From assembly GCF_030814015.1 (NCBI RefSeq), contig NZ_JAUSUL010000003.1, positions 434,001 to 498,000 on the forward strand: 64,000 nt of DNA. Reading direction: 5' to 3'. Both the position numbers and the translations under genes were made by a program. The DNA is from Amorphus orientalis. Lineage in GTDB: Bacteria; Pseudomonadota; Alphaproteobacteria; Rhizobiales; Amorphaceae. Each line of letters starts with the position of its first letter. Position 1 is the stretch's first letter. This document shows, piece by piece, positions 17,384-25,866 of this stretch. The notes beneath the pieces were generated by a model. The model saw only the letters and a program-made list of their open reading frames with translations, had not been told where the DNA came from and did not search any database.

Positions 17384-19414
17384 TCAGCCCTGAAGCTCCA
17401 CGACGATGTTGCCGATGGCGTCGATCCGGGCGGTCGATCTCGGATCGAGGACGAGGGTAGAATCCGGCTGCTCCACGATGGCCGGGCCGTCGATGACCGC
17501 ATCGGCCGGCAGCGCTTCCCGCACGAAGATCGGCGTCTCGAGCCAGGACCCGTCGTAATAGACGCTGCGCGTCCCGCTCCGGGCCGCTTCCAGCGATCCT
17601 TCGCCCGGTCGGAAGGCCCGGAGATCGATCGCCTCGCGCCGCCCGATCAAGGTGGTGCGCACGTTCATCAGCATCGGGATCATTTCCGGCAGAGAGAGGT
17701 CGAAACGGTCCTCGTAGGCAGCGACGAAGGCTGCCAGCACGCGACCGGCATCGAAACCGCTCCCCTCGATGGGAATCTTCAGGACATGGGACTGGCCTCG
17801 GAACAGAAGATCGGCTTCGTGCCGGATCTCGACGGACCCGACGGTCACCTTCTCCCGCTCAAGAAGCTCCCGCCCGGATTGCTCCTGCGCCGACATGATC
17901 GCTTCGACCGCAGTGGGGTCGAGCGACGCCAGCGGCTGGTTGACGGTCTGCACGAAGTCATGGCGCACGTCGGCCAGGATGCAGCCGAGCGCGGACGTCA
18001 GGCCGGGGAAGCGCGGCACCACCACGCGCGGGATGCCGAGCTCGCGTGCGATCGCCACGGCGTGAAGCGGACCGGCGCCGCCATAGGGCATCAGGGCGAA
18101 GTCGCGCGGGTCGTTGCCCTTCTCGATCGAGATCAACCGGATTGCTCCGGCAAGCTCCGATATCGCCACCTCGAGCACGGCGGCCGCCGTCGCGATTTCG
18201 TCGAGGCCTAGCCGGTTTCCGATCGTCTCCTTCATCGCGGCTGCGATCCCGTCCAGCGGTGCCCGGGTGTCGCTGCCGGTGACGGAGTCGGGATTGAGCC
18301 TGCCCAGCAAAAAGTTCGCGTCCGTGATCGTCGGCTCGGTGCCGCCCCGGCCGTATCCGATGGGACCGGGAAACGATCCGGCGCTCTCGGGGCCGACACG
18401 GAGCATCCCCGCCTTGTCGAGGTGCGCTATCGACCCGCCGCCGGCGCCGACCGTGTGGATGTCGATCATCGGAACCCGAATCGGGACGGCGTAGGCGAGA
18501 TCCTTCTCCGCCGTGATCACCGGCTCGCCGCCGACCACGAGAGCCACATCGAAAGAGGTTCCGCCCATGTCGCCGGTGATGATGTTGTCGATCTCGGCGG
18601 CCTTTGCGATCTCGGCAGCAGCGAGAACGCCGGCAGCCGGGCCCGACATCACCGTCTGGACCGCCTGCTCGGCGACCAGGGAAGACGCCATCATGCCGCC
18701 GTTGGCCTGCATGATCAGCAGTTCGTGGGCAAAGCCCTTGTCCTTCAGCTGGTCCGCGACGCTGTTGATGTAGCGCGACACCACAGGGCCGATGCCGGCA
18801 TGGATCGCGGCGGTGGAGGCACGCTCGAACTCGCGGACCTCGCGGATGATCTCGTGCCCGGCCACCACGTGCTCGTTCGGCCAGATTTCGCGGACAAGCT
18901 CGGCCGCGCGGGCCTCGTGCGCATCGTTCACGTACGAATGCAGGAAGTGCACGACGACGGATTCGACGCCGGCGGCCAGCAGCGCCCTGGCCGCGGCGCG
19001 CACGCCGTCCTCGTCGAGCGGCGTCAGGACGCGCCCCTCGGCGTCTATCCGTTCTCCGACCTCCAGCCGGTGCTCACGCGCGATCAGGGGCTCGAAACTG
19101 CCCGCGAGCCCATAGGGCGTCGGCCGCGTCCGCCGGCCAAGCTCCAGCGTATCGCGGAAGCCACGCGTCGTGATCAGGCCGCAGAGGGCTCCCTTACGCT
19201 CCAGCACCGCGTTCGTGCCGGCTGTCGTGCCGTGCACCAGCCAGTCGATTGCCGACGCCGGTCCGCCGAGCTCCCCGATTCCCTGAAGGAAGCCGCGCGA
19301 GCGGTCGTCCACCGTCGTCGGCACCTTCGCGGTTCGGTAGCTGGATGTGGCGGAATCCAGGAGAAGGAAGTCGGTAAATGTTCCGCCGACATCGACCCCG
19401 ACGCTAATCGTCAT
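17384..19414 (-). CDS. Hydantoinase/oxoprolinase family protein, subunit A (HyuA-like), second copy
   Basis: 676 residues. The ATPase motif DVGGTFTDF is at residues 8-16 and ITGDMGGTSFD marks the second phosphate loop. I choose the ATG at 19414 because an AGGG box stands about six bases before it; an in-frame ATG at 19429 would add five residues. It is the first gene of the operon hyuA-hyuB-aminotransferase-aminotransferase. A candidate IclR box lies only about 17 bases upstream of the ATG, so binding there would block transcription. Confidence 0.91.
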   Translation of the reverse strand: MTISVGVDVGGTFTDFLLLDSATSSYRTAKVPTTVDDRSRGFLQGIGELGGPASAIDWLVHGTTAGTNAVLERKGALCGLITTRGFRDTLELGRRTRPTPYGLAGSFEPLIAREHRLEVGERIDAEGRVLTPLDEDGVRAAARALLAAGVESVVVHFLHSYVNDAHEARAAELVREIWPNEHVVAGHEIIREVREFERASTAAIHAGIGPVVSRYINSVADQLKDKGFAHELLIMQANGGMMASSLVAEQAVQTVMSGPAAGVLAAAEIAKAAEIDNIITGDMGGTSFDVALVVGGEPVITAEKDLAYAVPIRVPMIDIHTVGAGGGSIAHLDKAGMLRVGPESAGSFPGPIGYGRGGTEPTITDANFLLGRLNPDSVTGSDTRAPLDGIAAAMKETIGNRLGLDEIATAAAVLEVAISELAGAIRLISIEKGNDPRDFALMPYGGAGPLHAVAIARELGIPRVVVPRFPGLTSALGCILADVRHDFVQTVNQPLASLDPTAVEAIMSAQEQSGRELLEREKVTVGSVEIRHEADLLFRGQSHVLKIPIEGSGFDAGRVLAAFVAAYEDRFDLSLPEMIPMLMNVRTTLIGRREAIDLRAFRPGEGSLEAARSGTRSVYYDGSWLETPIFVREALPADAVIDGPAIVEQPDSTLVLDPRSTARIDAIGNIVVELQG

Positions 19415-19430
19415 ATGCCCTCTGCCCAAA

Positions 19431-19458
19431 GTTCCGTTTTTCGGAAAAATATCTCGAT
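19431..19458. promoter_or_regulatory. Candidate IclR operator (copy A) before hyuA
   Basis: The perfect inverted repeat TTCCG-TTTTT-CGGAA (19432-19446) begins a 28-base box that runs into ATATCT. A closely matching box, about 22 of 28 positions identical, sits before dctP at 23323-23350. IclR-family operators are short palindromes of this general kind. The box lies between the divergent hyuA and iclR genes, so it could serve both. Confidence 0.6.
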
Positions 19459-19557
19459 AAATGATATTAAATAGAACACCATTGTTGGTGTCAACGCGTG
19501 CAATCGCGTATTCGAGTCAGACACAAGAAGGTCTCGTCGAGGCAGGAAGGACTGGTG

Positions 19558-20340
19558 ATGGCAGGTGACAGCCCGGGACCTATCGAGCGCTATCTTCAGA
19601 TCCTGGAGATCGTTGCCGCGTCCACGCGTGGCCTCACCCTGACCGACATCTCGGGCCTCACCGGCCTGCCGAAGGCCACGGCGCACCGGCTGACGCGATC
19701 CTTGGTGGAGGCCGGCGCGCTGGCAACCGACGACACCTGGCACAAGACGTTTCGTGTGGGAGACCGGATGTGGCGGATGCTCCAGCTTGGGGCGAATCCG
19801 GCCGCAACCGCCGGCTTCGCACAGATCATTCTCGATGAACTCGCCGAACGTTTTCACGAGACCTGCTACGTGGTGCGACTCGGCCGCGACAACGTCCGCT
19901 CGATCGCGCGCAGCGCGCCGGACCAGGGCCATCGGCTCCACGTCCTGCCGGGCGAGGTTCTTCCGCCTCATGCCGCCGCATCGGCAAAGGCAATTCTCGC
20001 CTACCAGCCGGACGATGTGGTGGATCGCTTCCTGAAGGAGCCCTTCGAGAAGATGACAAGCCGCACGGTGACGTCGCCAAGCGAGGTGCGCGCAGAGCTC
20101 AGGAAGATCCGCGAGCAGGGGTTCGCGGTCTGCGACCGGGAAATCGACGACAATGTCATGGCCTATGCCTGCCCGATTCATATGAAATCCGCCGGCGTCA
20201 TCTATTCGCTCGGCCTGACCGGACCGTGCACGCGGCTGCGTCAGCACCCCCAGGACATGTGGATCGCAGCGCTGAAGGACGCCGCCGATCGGCTGGCGCA
20301 TATGTTCGATACGCAGTCGGAGACTGTCGGCACCTCCTGA
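19558..20340 (+). CDS. IclR-family transcriptional regulator
   Basis: 260 residues: N-terminal winged helix (LTLTDISGLTGLPKATAHRL, roughly residues 25-45) and the C-terminal IclR effector domain. The start at ATG 19558 follows AGGAAGGA with good spacing; in-frame GTGs at 19555 and 19498 are less likely. The gene is divergent from the hyuAB-aminotransferase operon and ends 23 bases from the end of the TRAP operon, so it sits between its two probable targets. Both carry the same upstream box. Confidence 0.93.
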   Translation: MAGDSPGPIERYLQILEIVAASTRGLTLTDISGLTGLPKATAHRLTRSLVEAGALATDDTWHKTFRVGDRMWRMLQLGANPAATAGFAQIILDELAERFHETCYVVRLGRDNVRSIARSAPDQGHRLHVLPGEVLPPHAAASAKAILAYQPDDVVDRFLKEPFEKMTSRTVTSPSEVRAELRKIREQGFAVCDREIDDNVMAYACPIHMKSAGVIYSLGLTGPCTRLRQHPQDMWIAALKDAADRLAHMFDTQSETVGTS

Positions 20341-20363
20341 TCTTCAGCCTTGCCGCGGGTGCC

Positions 20364-21674
20364 CTAGAAGAGCGCGTTCGGCAGGGTCAGGACGATCTCG
20401 GGAAACACCATGCAGATCGCGACGGCGAGGATCATCAGCGCGATGAACGGCAGCACCGACTTGTAGATGTCGACCATCGTGACGGATGCCGGCGACACCC
20501 CGCGCAGATAGAAGAGGTTGTAGCCGAAGGGCGGCGTCAGGAAGCCGATTTCCATGTTGACGATATAGAGGATCCCGAACCAGACGGGATCGAAGCCGAG
20601 CTTGGTGATGATCGGCACGAAGATCGGAGCCGTGATCATGATGATGCCGACGGTGTCGAGGAGCATGCCCAGCAGGAGCAGGATGATCTGCATCCCGATG
20701 AGGATGACCCATCGGTTCACCTCCAGATCGAGCACGAGGCCTTCGATCAGCCGCGCCGCGCCCATCGCCGTGTAGAAGGTCGACAGCGCCGTCGCACCGA
20801 TGATGATCCAGAAGATCATGCACGACAGAAGCAGTGTCTCCCGCGATGCGTCCTGGACGGATGCCCAGTCCAGACGGCGCAGGATGACCGCGGCCAGAAT
20901 GGCACCGCCCGCGCCCACAGCCCCCGCTTCCGAAACGCTCGCCGTCCCGGTCAAAATCGAGCCCATCACCGCGGCGATCAGAAGGAACGGGAGCACCAGC
21001 CCCTTGAGGCTGCGCAGCTTCTCGCCCCACGAATAACGCTGCACGACGGACCCGCCGCTGCCGGCCGGATCGAACACGCCCCGCACCAGGAGATAGATGC
21101 AGAACAGGACCGCGATCAGCAGACCCGGCAGAACTCCGCCGGCGTAGAGCTTGCCGATCGAGGTGTTCGCCACGATGCCGTAGACGATCATGGTGACCGA
21201 GGGCGGAATCAGGATGCCCAGGGAGCCGCCGGCGGCGACGGATCCCAGCGCCACGCCCTTGCCGTAGCCGCGCTCCAGCATCGCGGGAACGGCCAGCATG
21301 CCCATGGAGATCGTCGCCGCGCCGCTGATCCCCGCCATCGCCGCGAACAGCGTGCAGATGATGATGGTCCCGATCCCGAGACCGCCGCGAAGGCCGCCGA
21401 AGAAACACTGCATCGTGTTGTAGAGGTCTTCCGCGATCTTCGCCCGCTGCAGCATTGCCGCCATGAAGATGAACAGCGGGATGGCCACATACTCGAAGCT
21501 TGACGCCGTGGCGAAGGCCTTGATCGGAAGCATGTTCAGGGCCATCGGGCTCCAGAACACGTAGATCATGCCGATCGACAGACCGCCGAGCGCGAGCGCG
21601 ATCGGGACGCCGATGCCGAGCGCAAGAAGCATACCGCCAAACAGCAGCGCCGTGGTCAGGACGGGATCGGCCAT
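20364..21674 (-). CDS. dctM: TRAP transporter large permease DctM
   Basis: 436 residues, about twelve hydrophobic segments, standard for the DctM subunit that carries out sodium-driven transport. The family segments ISGAATISMGMLAVPAM and GGSLGILIPPSVTMIVYG are clear. GAGG stands before the ATG at 21674, which begins one base after the dctQ stop. The long upstream in-frame extension lies within dctQ and is not coding. Confidence 0.93.
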   Translation of the reverse strand: MADPVLTTALLFGGMLLALGIGVPIALALGGLSIGMIYVFWSPMALNMLPIKAFATASSFEYVAIPLFIFMAAMLQRAKIAEDLYNTMQCFFGGLRGGLGIGTIIICTLFAAMAGISGAATISMGMLAVPAMLERGYGKGVALGSVAAGGSLGILIPPSVTMIVYGIVANTSIGKLYAGGVLPGLLIAVLFCIYLLVRGVFDPAGSGGSVVQRYSWGEKLRSLKGLVLPFLLIAAVMGSILTGTASVSEAGAVGAGGAILAAVILRRLDWASVQDASRETLLLSCMIFWIIIGATALSTFYTAMGAARLIEGLVLDLEVNRWVILIGMQIILLLLGMLLDTVGIIMITAPIFVPIITKLGFDPVWFGILYIVNMEIGFLTPPFGYNLFYLRGVSPASVTMVDIYKSVLPFIALMILAVAICMVFPEIVLTLPNALF

Positions 21675-21675
21675 C

Positions 21676-22197
21676 TCAGAGCCCCTCTTCGGGATCGGCC
21701 GCCGGCGTGTCGTCCTGCCAGGCGTGATAGAGATGGGAGATCCAGGCCAGAACCAGCAGGATCGCACCGACAGGGACCAAGCCCTTGGCCGCCCAGACGG
21801 GACCACCCCAGCCGCCGGTCGCCGAGCGCTCGCCCATGGCGAAGGACTTCAACGCGAATTCGCCGCCGAACTTGATCAACACCCCGCAGAAAAGCGCGAA
21901 GAGGATCGACGAGACCAGGGTGTCGACCAGGGCCCGGGTGCGGGCGCCGAAGCGATCGAACACCGCGTCCACCCGGACGAAGTTGCCTCGGGCCAGCGCC
22001 CACGGACCGCCCAGGAAGATCATGGCCACCAGAAGCCACGAGGACAGCTCGCCGGCCCAGGCCATGGAAACAGAGAAGAGATCCCGCGAGATCATTTCGG
22101 CGATCATGATGGCGATGATCACGAGGATCAGTAGCGCCACCAGCTTGCCGAGACCGGCGATGAACGCATCAATCACGGCAACGATACGTCGAAGCAT
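21676..22197 (-). CDS. dctQ: TRAP transporter small permease DctQ
   Basis: 173 residues with four hydrophobic segments, the usual DctQ layout; MAWAGELSSWLLVAMIFLGG is the conserved region around the second and third segments. It is placed between dctP and dctM, the standard P-Q-M order. Confidence 0.92.
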   Translation of the reverse strand: MLRRIVAVIDAFIAGLGKLVALLILVIIAIMIAEMISRDLFSVSMAWAGELSSWLLVAMIFLGGPWALARGNFVRVDAVFDRFGARTRALVDTLVSSILFALFCGVLIKFGGEFALKSFAMGERSATGGWGGPVWAAKGLVPVGAILLVLAWISHLYHAWQDDTPAADPEEGL

Positions 22198-22225
22198 CTC
22201 GGGCCGGTCCCCTCTTCAAGAAGCG

Positions 22226-22253
22226 GGCGGGGCTTCCCAATGGAAACCCCGCC
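22226..22253 (-). other. Stem-loop between dctP and dctQ
   Basis: GGCGGGG (22226-22232) pairs with CCCCGCC (22247-22253), with inner TTCC/GGAA arms and a CAAT loop. No T-run follows, so it is more likely a partial terminator or mRNA-stabilising hairpin that keeps the binding-protein transcript in excess over the permease genes, as is common in binding-protein-dependent operons. Confidence 0.6.
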
Positions 22254-22275
22254 TCAAACATCGGCCGCCGGGCCG

Positions 22276-23310
22276 TTACTGCTGCACCCGCCCCAGATCG
22301 ACGAGGAAGCCGTTCAGCATGTCCACGCCACGCTTGGCGAGATCGCCCTCGTCGGCGTAAGCCTGCCACAACTCGCGGGCCTGCGCTTCCATCTCGGCCC
22401 ACTCTTCCGGCGGGATCGTGGACACCTCGACGCCGGCCGCTTCCATTTCCTTCATCGCCTTGGCGTCGTTGTTCATCGACGTCGCGATGTAATCGAGCGA
22501 CGAAGCGACTGCGGCTTCCTTCAGGATTGCCTGAATGTCGGCCGGCAGGCTCTCCCAGGCCGTCATGTTGACGGCGAAGAAGTTGTTCGGCACCGGCATC
22601 GGCGACGGCTGGACGTAGTATTTCGCGACCTCGTGGAAGGAGTTGTTCATGTTGCCGGCCGGGCTCGCCCACCGCGCGGCGTCGATCACGCCGGTGGCGA
22701 GCGCCGTGTAGATCTCGCCGCCGCCGAGAAAGACCGGGCTTGCGCCCATCTTCTCGTACCAATCGGCTTCCAGGCCGAAGGAGCGGATCTTCAGCCCTTC
22801 GAAATCCGCCATGGAGGTGATCGGCTTGGTCGACATGATGTCCCAGGACGGCGAAAGCTGCGGTCCCAGATAGTAGACGCCGTACGCCGAGTAGGCCTCA
22901 CGCGCGAGATCGATGAACCCCTTCTTGTAGAAAAAGTTGAAGCGCTCCATCGGCGTGCGCAGGGAGCCCGGGACGCCGCTCTCCAGATTGGCGATTGGAC
23001 CGAGCTTGCCGGAGTAGTAGCCCCCGGTCAGCACCGCCATTTCGGTAACGCCCGCACCGACAGCCTCAAGGCCGTCCTTCACCGGATAGAGCGCACCGAC
23101 CGGGAAGATCTCGAACGTGATCTCGCCGCCCGACATCTCCGTGGCCAGGTCGGCGAACTGCTCCTTCAATGCGACATAGCCCGGCTCACCGGGGTTGAGA
23201 TTGCTCTGAATGCGCCAGTGGAACTCTTCGGCCTCAGCGCCCGCCGCCACTCCGACAGCCATCGCGCAGGACAGCGCGATCCCGCAAACGCTCTTCATCA
23301 TGGACATCAT
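22276..23310 (-). CDS. dctP: TRAP transporter solute-binding protein DctP
   Basis: 344 residues with an N-terminal signal peptide (basic start, hydrophobic core, cut near AGAEA-EE). The mature part shows the DctP fold, including FEGLKIRSFG with the conserved arginine that binds the ligand carboxylate and the conserved ALATGVIDAARWASP. Several ATGs lie together at 23310-23296; the first follows a GGAG box. It binds an organic acid in the periplasm and hands it to DctQM. The IclR-type box lies 13 bases upstream. Confidence 0.92.
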   Translation of the reverse strand: MMSMMKSVCGIALSCAMAVGVAAGAEAEEFHWRIQSNLNPGEPGYVALKEQFADLATEMSGGEITFEIFPVGALYPVKDGLEAVGAGVTEMAVLTGGYYSGKLGPIANLESGVPGSLRTPMERFNFFYKKGFIDLAREAYSAYGVYYLGPQLSPSWDIMSTKPITSMADFEGLKIRSFGLEADWYEKMGASPVFLGGGEIYTALATGVIDAARWASPAGNMNNSFHEVAKYYVQPSPMPVPNNFFAVNMTAWESLPADIQAILKEAAVASSLDYIATSMNNDAKAMKEMEAAGVEVSTIPPEEWAEMEAQARELWQAYADEGDLAKRGVDMLNGFLVDLGRVQQ

Positions 23311-23322
23311 TCCCGCTCCAAT

Positions 23323-23350
23323 GTTCCATTTTTCGAGATAATATCTTGTT
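23323..23350. promoter_or_regulatory. Candidate IclR operator (copy B) before dctP
   Basis: GTTCC-x-TTTTTCG followed by AATATCT matches copy A at 19431 in about 22 of 28 positions and in the same orientation relative to the downstream gene. The inverted-repeat half CGGAA is degenerate here (CGAGA), so this may be a weaker site. Confidence 0.55.
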
Positions 23351-23664
23351 TTTTGGGATTTTGTCACGGTGCCAACAGATCCGTCAAGCTCAACAAAGCG
23401 GCGGAGGCGCCATCGACGCGGGGGCACCCGTCCGGAGGCCGCTGTGGAAGCGGGGTCGGGACTGATGCAGAATGGAGGGGTCGACGCGGGGTGCGGGCGG
23501 GCCGCACGCCGGCACCGGGCCGGATGCGCTTCCGGTCGCGGACGTGCGCCGGCCGGATCCCGAGGGGAACGGACATCGGCTTCCCTCAGCGCATGGGCGT
23601 GTGTCATGGAGAGGGTGTCGCGGAGCGTATCAGGTCCAAATGCGGGGGACCACGCCGGGTGGCG

Positions 23665-23688
23665 CCCTGATCGTTGCAACGATCAGGG
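23665..23688. promoter_or_regulatory. Perfect 24-base palindrome
   Basis: The sequence reads CCCTGATCGTTGCA and then its mirror complement, with no mismatch over 24 bases. As RNA it would form a ten-base-pair hairpin with a TGCA loop. It lies just past the stop of the amidase remnant and about 355 bases before dctP. It could be a leftover terminator of the amidase gene (no T-run) or a binding site for an unidentified dimeric regulator. Confidence 0.6.
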
Positions 23689-23745
23689 AAAGCGGCTGGA
23701 TGGAGCCGGACTCCTTACCCCCGCCGTTCACGTCGGCCGTCGAAC

Positions 23746-24155
23746 CTAGAGGGACGGACGTGCGCGCTTCTCATGGCCGGTGGCCCGTTCGTAGGCGCCG
23801 CCGAGCGATAGGAGCGAAATGTCGTCATGGGCGGAGGCCACGGCCTGAAGGCCGACGGGAAGGCCCTCCGACGACAGCTCCACGGGGATGGACGCCGCAG
23901 GGTTGCCTGTCAGGTTGAACGGATAGGTGAAGGTCGCCCACGAAACGATGTTCTTGTCCTCAAAGCCCGGCGAAAGGATGATGCCGTCGTCTTCCGCCGT
24001 GCCCGCCAGCGCCCGATGTGGGCGGGCGTCGGCGTTGCAGAGGTCGGGAAGACCGCGGCACGACCGAAATGAGGCTTGATGCCGAACAGGCAGATCAATC
24101 CGGCAGGGCTGCGCGCGTTCTTCCGGCCTGACGCAGCTAGGTCCATCGTGCGCAT
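23746..24155 (-). pseudogene. Remnant of an amidase (amidase signature family)
   Basis: Two frames carry amidase pieces. Residues 10-49 of the frame starting at 24155 contain the family core SPAGLICLFGIKPHFGRA and then FPTSATPTPAHIG. Near 24006 the match jumps to another frame, which continues FEDKNIVSWATFTYPFNLTG, NPAASIPVELSSEGLPVGLQ and so on to the stop at 23746. The serine-rich catalytic loop, the N-terminal half and at least 150 residues between the two blocks are missing. The gene is therefore inactivated by deletion and frameshift. Confidence 0.82.
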
Positions 24156-24267
24156 TTACTTGGCCCGCTCGGTGCACTCGGCCGCTTCGGAAACGCCTTA
24201 AGCCCTATTTCAAGGACTCAGCGGTCACCCCTTTATGGGAAGACCAGATCCTTTGTAGCTATACGGC

Positions 24268-24705
24268 TCAGGCTTGGAAAACCGCATCGTCTGACGCAAA
24301 ACCCTTGAACTCAAGCGGGTTTCCCGATGGGTCAAGTATGAACAGCGTCGCCTGTTCTCCGGCTTCGCCTTTGAAGCGCACCTTGGGCTCCAGCACCCAG
24401 CGCGTGTCGGGATTGGACTTCAGACGATCAGCGAGAACAATCCACTGCTCCATGGTGAGCACGACCCCGAAATGGGGGATCGGAACGGCATCGCCGCCAA
24501 CCAAACCCGTTTCGTCGCCCGCAAGCGATGCGGGCCTCAAATGCGCGGACATCTGATGGCCGTAGAGATCAAAATCAATCCAACGGCCGGGGTCTTCACG
24601 TCCGATCCCGCAGCCGAGCACATCGCGATAAAAGGTGCGCGTCGCCTCCAGATTGGTCACTGGGAAGGCAAGATGGAACGGGCGCGCTTTATCCTGAGCG
24701 GTCAT
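24268..24705 (-). CDS. VOC-family (glyoxalase/extradiol dioxygenase fold) protein
   Basis: 145 residues with the two beta-alpha-beta-beta-beta modules of the VOC fold. His11, His78 and Glu132 (in NPLEFKGF) occupy the places of the two-His-one-Glu metal site, so an active metalloenzyme such as a dioxygenase, isomerase or resistance protein is likely. It is divergent from the LysR gene, 102 bases away, which probably regulates it. Confidence 0.85.
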   Translation of the reverse strand: MTAQDKARPFHLAFPVTNLEATRTFYRDVLGCGIGREDPGRWIDFDLYGHQMSAHLRPASLAGDETGLVGGDAVPIPHFGVVLTMEQWIVLADRLKSNPDTRWVLEPKVRFKGEAGEQATLFILDPSGNPLEFKGFASDDAVFQA

Positions 24706-24807
24706 GCTCTCTCCTCAAGTCTCGACTTCACCGGAGAAATAACGGCTCTCCGCGCTCGTTCAATTGCACTATGCTCATGCATCCATTCCAAAAACTCATG
24801 ATGGATC

Positions 24808-25752
24808 ATGTTGCATACCCGCTCTTCCCGAGTCCTCGCCGCCCTGCCCCTTTTTGATGCCTGCGCCCGGTTCAAGAGCTTCACGAAGGCCGCGCACCAT
24901 CTGGATCTGACGCAGAGCGCGGTCAGCCGGCGTATGCAGGCGCTTGAGGCGGAGGTCGGCTCGACGCTGTTTTCACGTGGCGGTCGACGTCTCACCCTCA
25001 CCCGCGACGGTGAACGCTTCTGGGACTACGCCACCGAAACGATGCGTCGCCTGGAAGCGACGACGCAGGATTTTGCGGAAAGCCTCCCCGGCATCCTTCG
25101 GATCGGAACCCTGCCCTCCATCGGCGCCATGTGGCTGACGCCGCGGCTGGGCCGATTTCTGGACGCTCACGCGCATGCGGCGATCGAACTCGTCACCATC
25201 GACGCCGATTTCGGCACCGACCGCAAAGACCCATTGAACTGGGACCCTGGCGCCATCGACATCGCGATCACCTGGGGCCGTGGCGGATGGGCTCCGTTGT
25301 TTTCCCAACGTCTCATGCCGGAGACGATGCTCGCCGTGGCGAGCCTCGAGTTCACCAAGCATCATGGGCTTGAAGCGCCGGGAGACTTGGCACGGGTGCG
25401 CAGGCTCAGCCACACGACCCGCGCCCAGGCGTGGTCCCGTTGGGGCGCGCGTCACGGAATCCAGCTCGATTCCGACACGGTCAATGCGCTCGCATTCGAG
25501 CACTTTTTCATGGTGCTTGAAGCTGCCCGGTCGGGATTGGGAGTCGCGCTTCTTCCGGAAATACTAGTCCGCAATGATATCGCGTCCGGACGCCTTGTCG
25601 CCGTTCCCGGCGCCGATTGGCTTACCGGGGCAAGCTACTGGTGCGTCTCCCGGCCGGCCGCCGCTAGCGCCCCTGTTCTCTCGGCATTCATCCGCTTTCT
25701 GCAGACGATCGCAAACGATCGAAAGCCATCCCCGGCGGCAAATGAGCTATAA
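24808..25752 (+). CDS. LysR-family transcriptional regulator (GcvA-like)
   Basis: 314 residues with the N-terminal LysR winged helix (FKSFTKAAHHLDLTQSAVSR, then VGSTLFSRGGRRLTLTRDG) and a C-terminal substrate-binding-type effector domain. In-frame and nearby ATGs make the exact start uncertain by a few codons. It is divergent from the VOC gene and stands 114 bases before the ABC-transporter/hydroxylase operon in the same direction, so it could control either. Confidence 0.9.
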   Translation: MLHTRSSRVLAALPLFDACARFKSFTKAAHHLDLTQSAVSRRMQALEAEVGSTLFSRGGRRLTLTRDGERFWDYATETMRRLEATTQDFAESLPGILRIGTLPSIGAMWLTPRLGRFLDAHAHAAIELVTIDADFGTDRKDPLNWDPGAIDIAITWGRGGWAPLFSQRLMPETMLAVASLEFTKHHGLEAPGDLARVRRLSHTTRAQAWSRWGARHGIQLDSDTVNALAFEHFFMVLEAARSGLGVALLPEILVRNDIASGRLVAVPGADWLTGASYWCVSRPAAASAPVLSAFIRFLQTIANDRKPSPAANEL

Positions 25753-25755
25753 ATT

Positions 25756-25780
25756 AAAGAGAATAGTTTATTCGATCTTT
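25756..25780. promoter_or_regulatory. AT-rich inverted repeat upstream of the ABC transporter operon
   Basis: GAATA-GTT-TATTC (25761-25773) is flanked by AAAGA and TCTTT. It sits in the 114-base gap between the LysR gene and the solute-binding protein gene. It could be a LysR or other operator, or a weak terminator of the LysR gene. Confidence 0.4.
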
Positions 25781-25866
25781 CCATTGGTCTGATTAATCGA
25801 GCCCATGCGAGGCTGTCGGTCGTGCCGCAAATCTAGGCTGCGGTTGGACGTTCGCAGGAGATCCCC

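Larger units (their letters stand above)
23311..23745. other. Upstream region of the TRAP operon
   Basis: 435 bases without a convincing gene on either strand. It holds the IclR-type box at 23323-23350 and a 24-base palindrome at 23665-23688. The rest is GC-rich with short open frames that show no family resemblance. Confidence 0.5.

Noticed and set aside
16074-17393. 439-codon open frame on the plus strand opposite hyuB
   Set aside because: Antisense shadow of a well-supported HyuB gene; the peptide is rich in Arg/His/Gly without domains.
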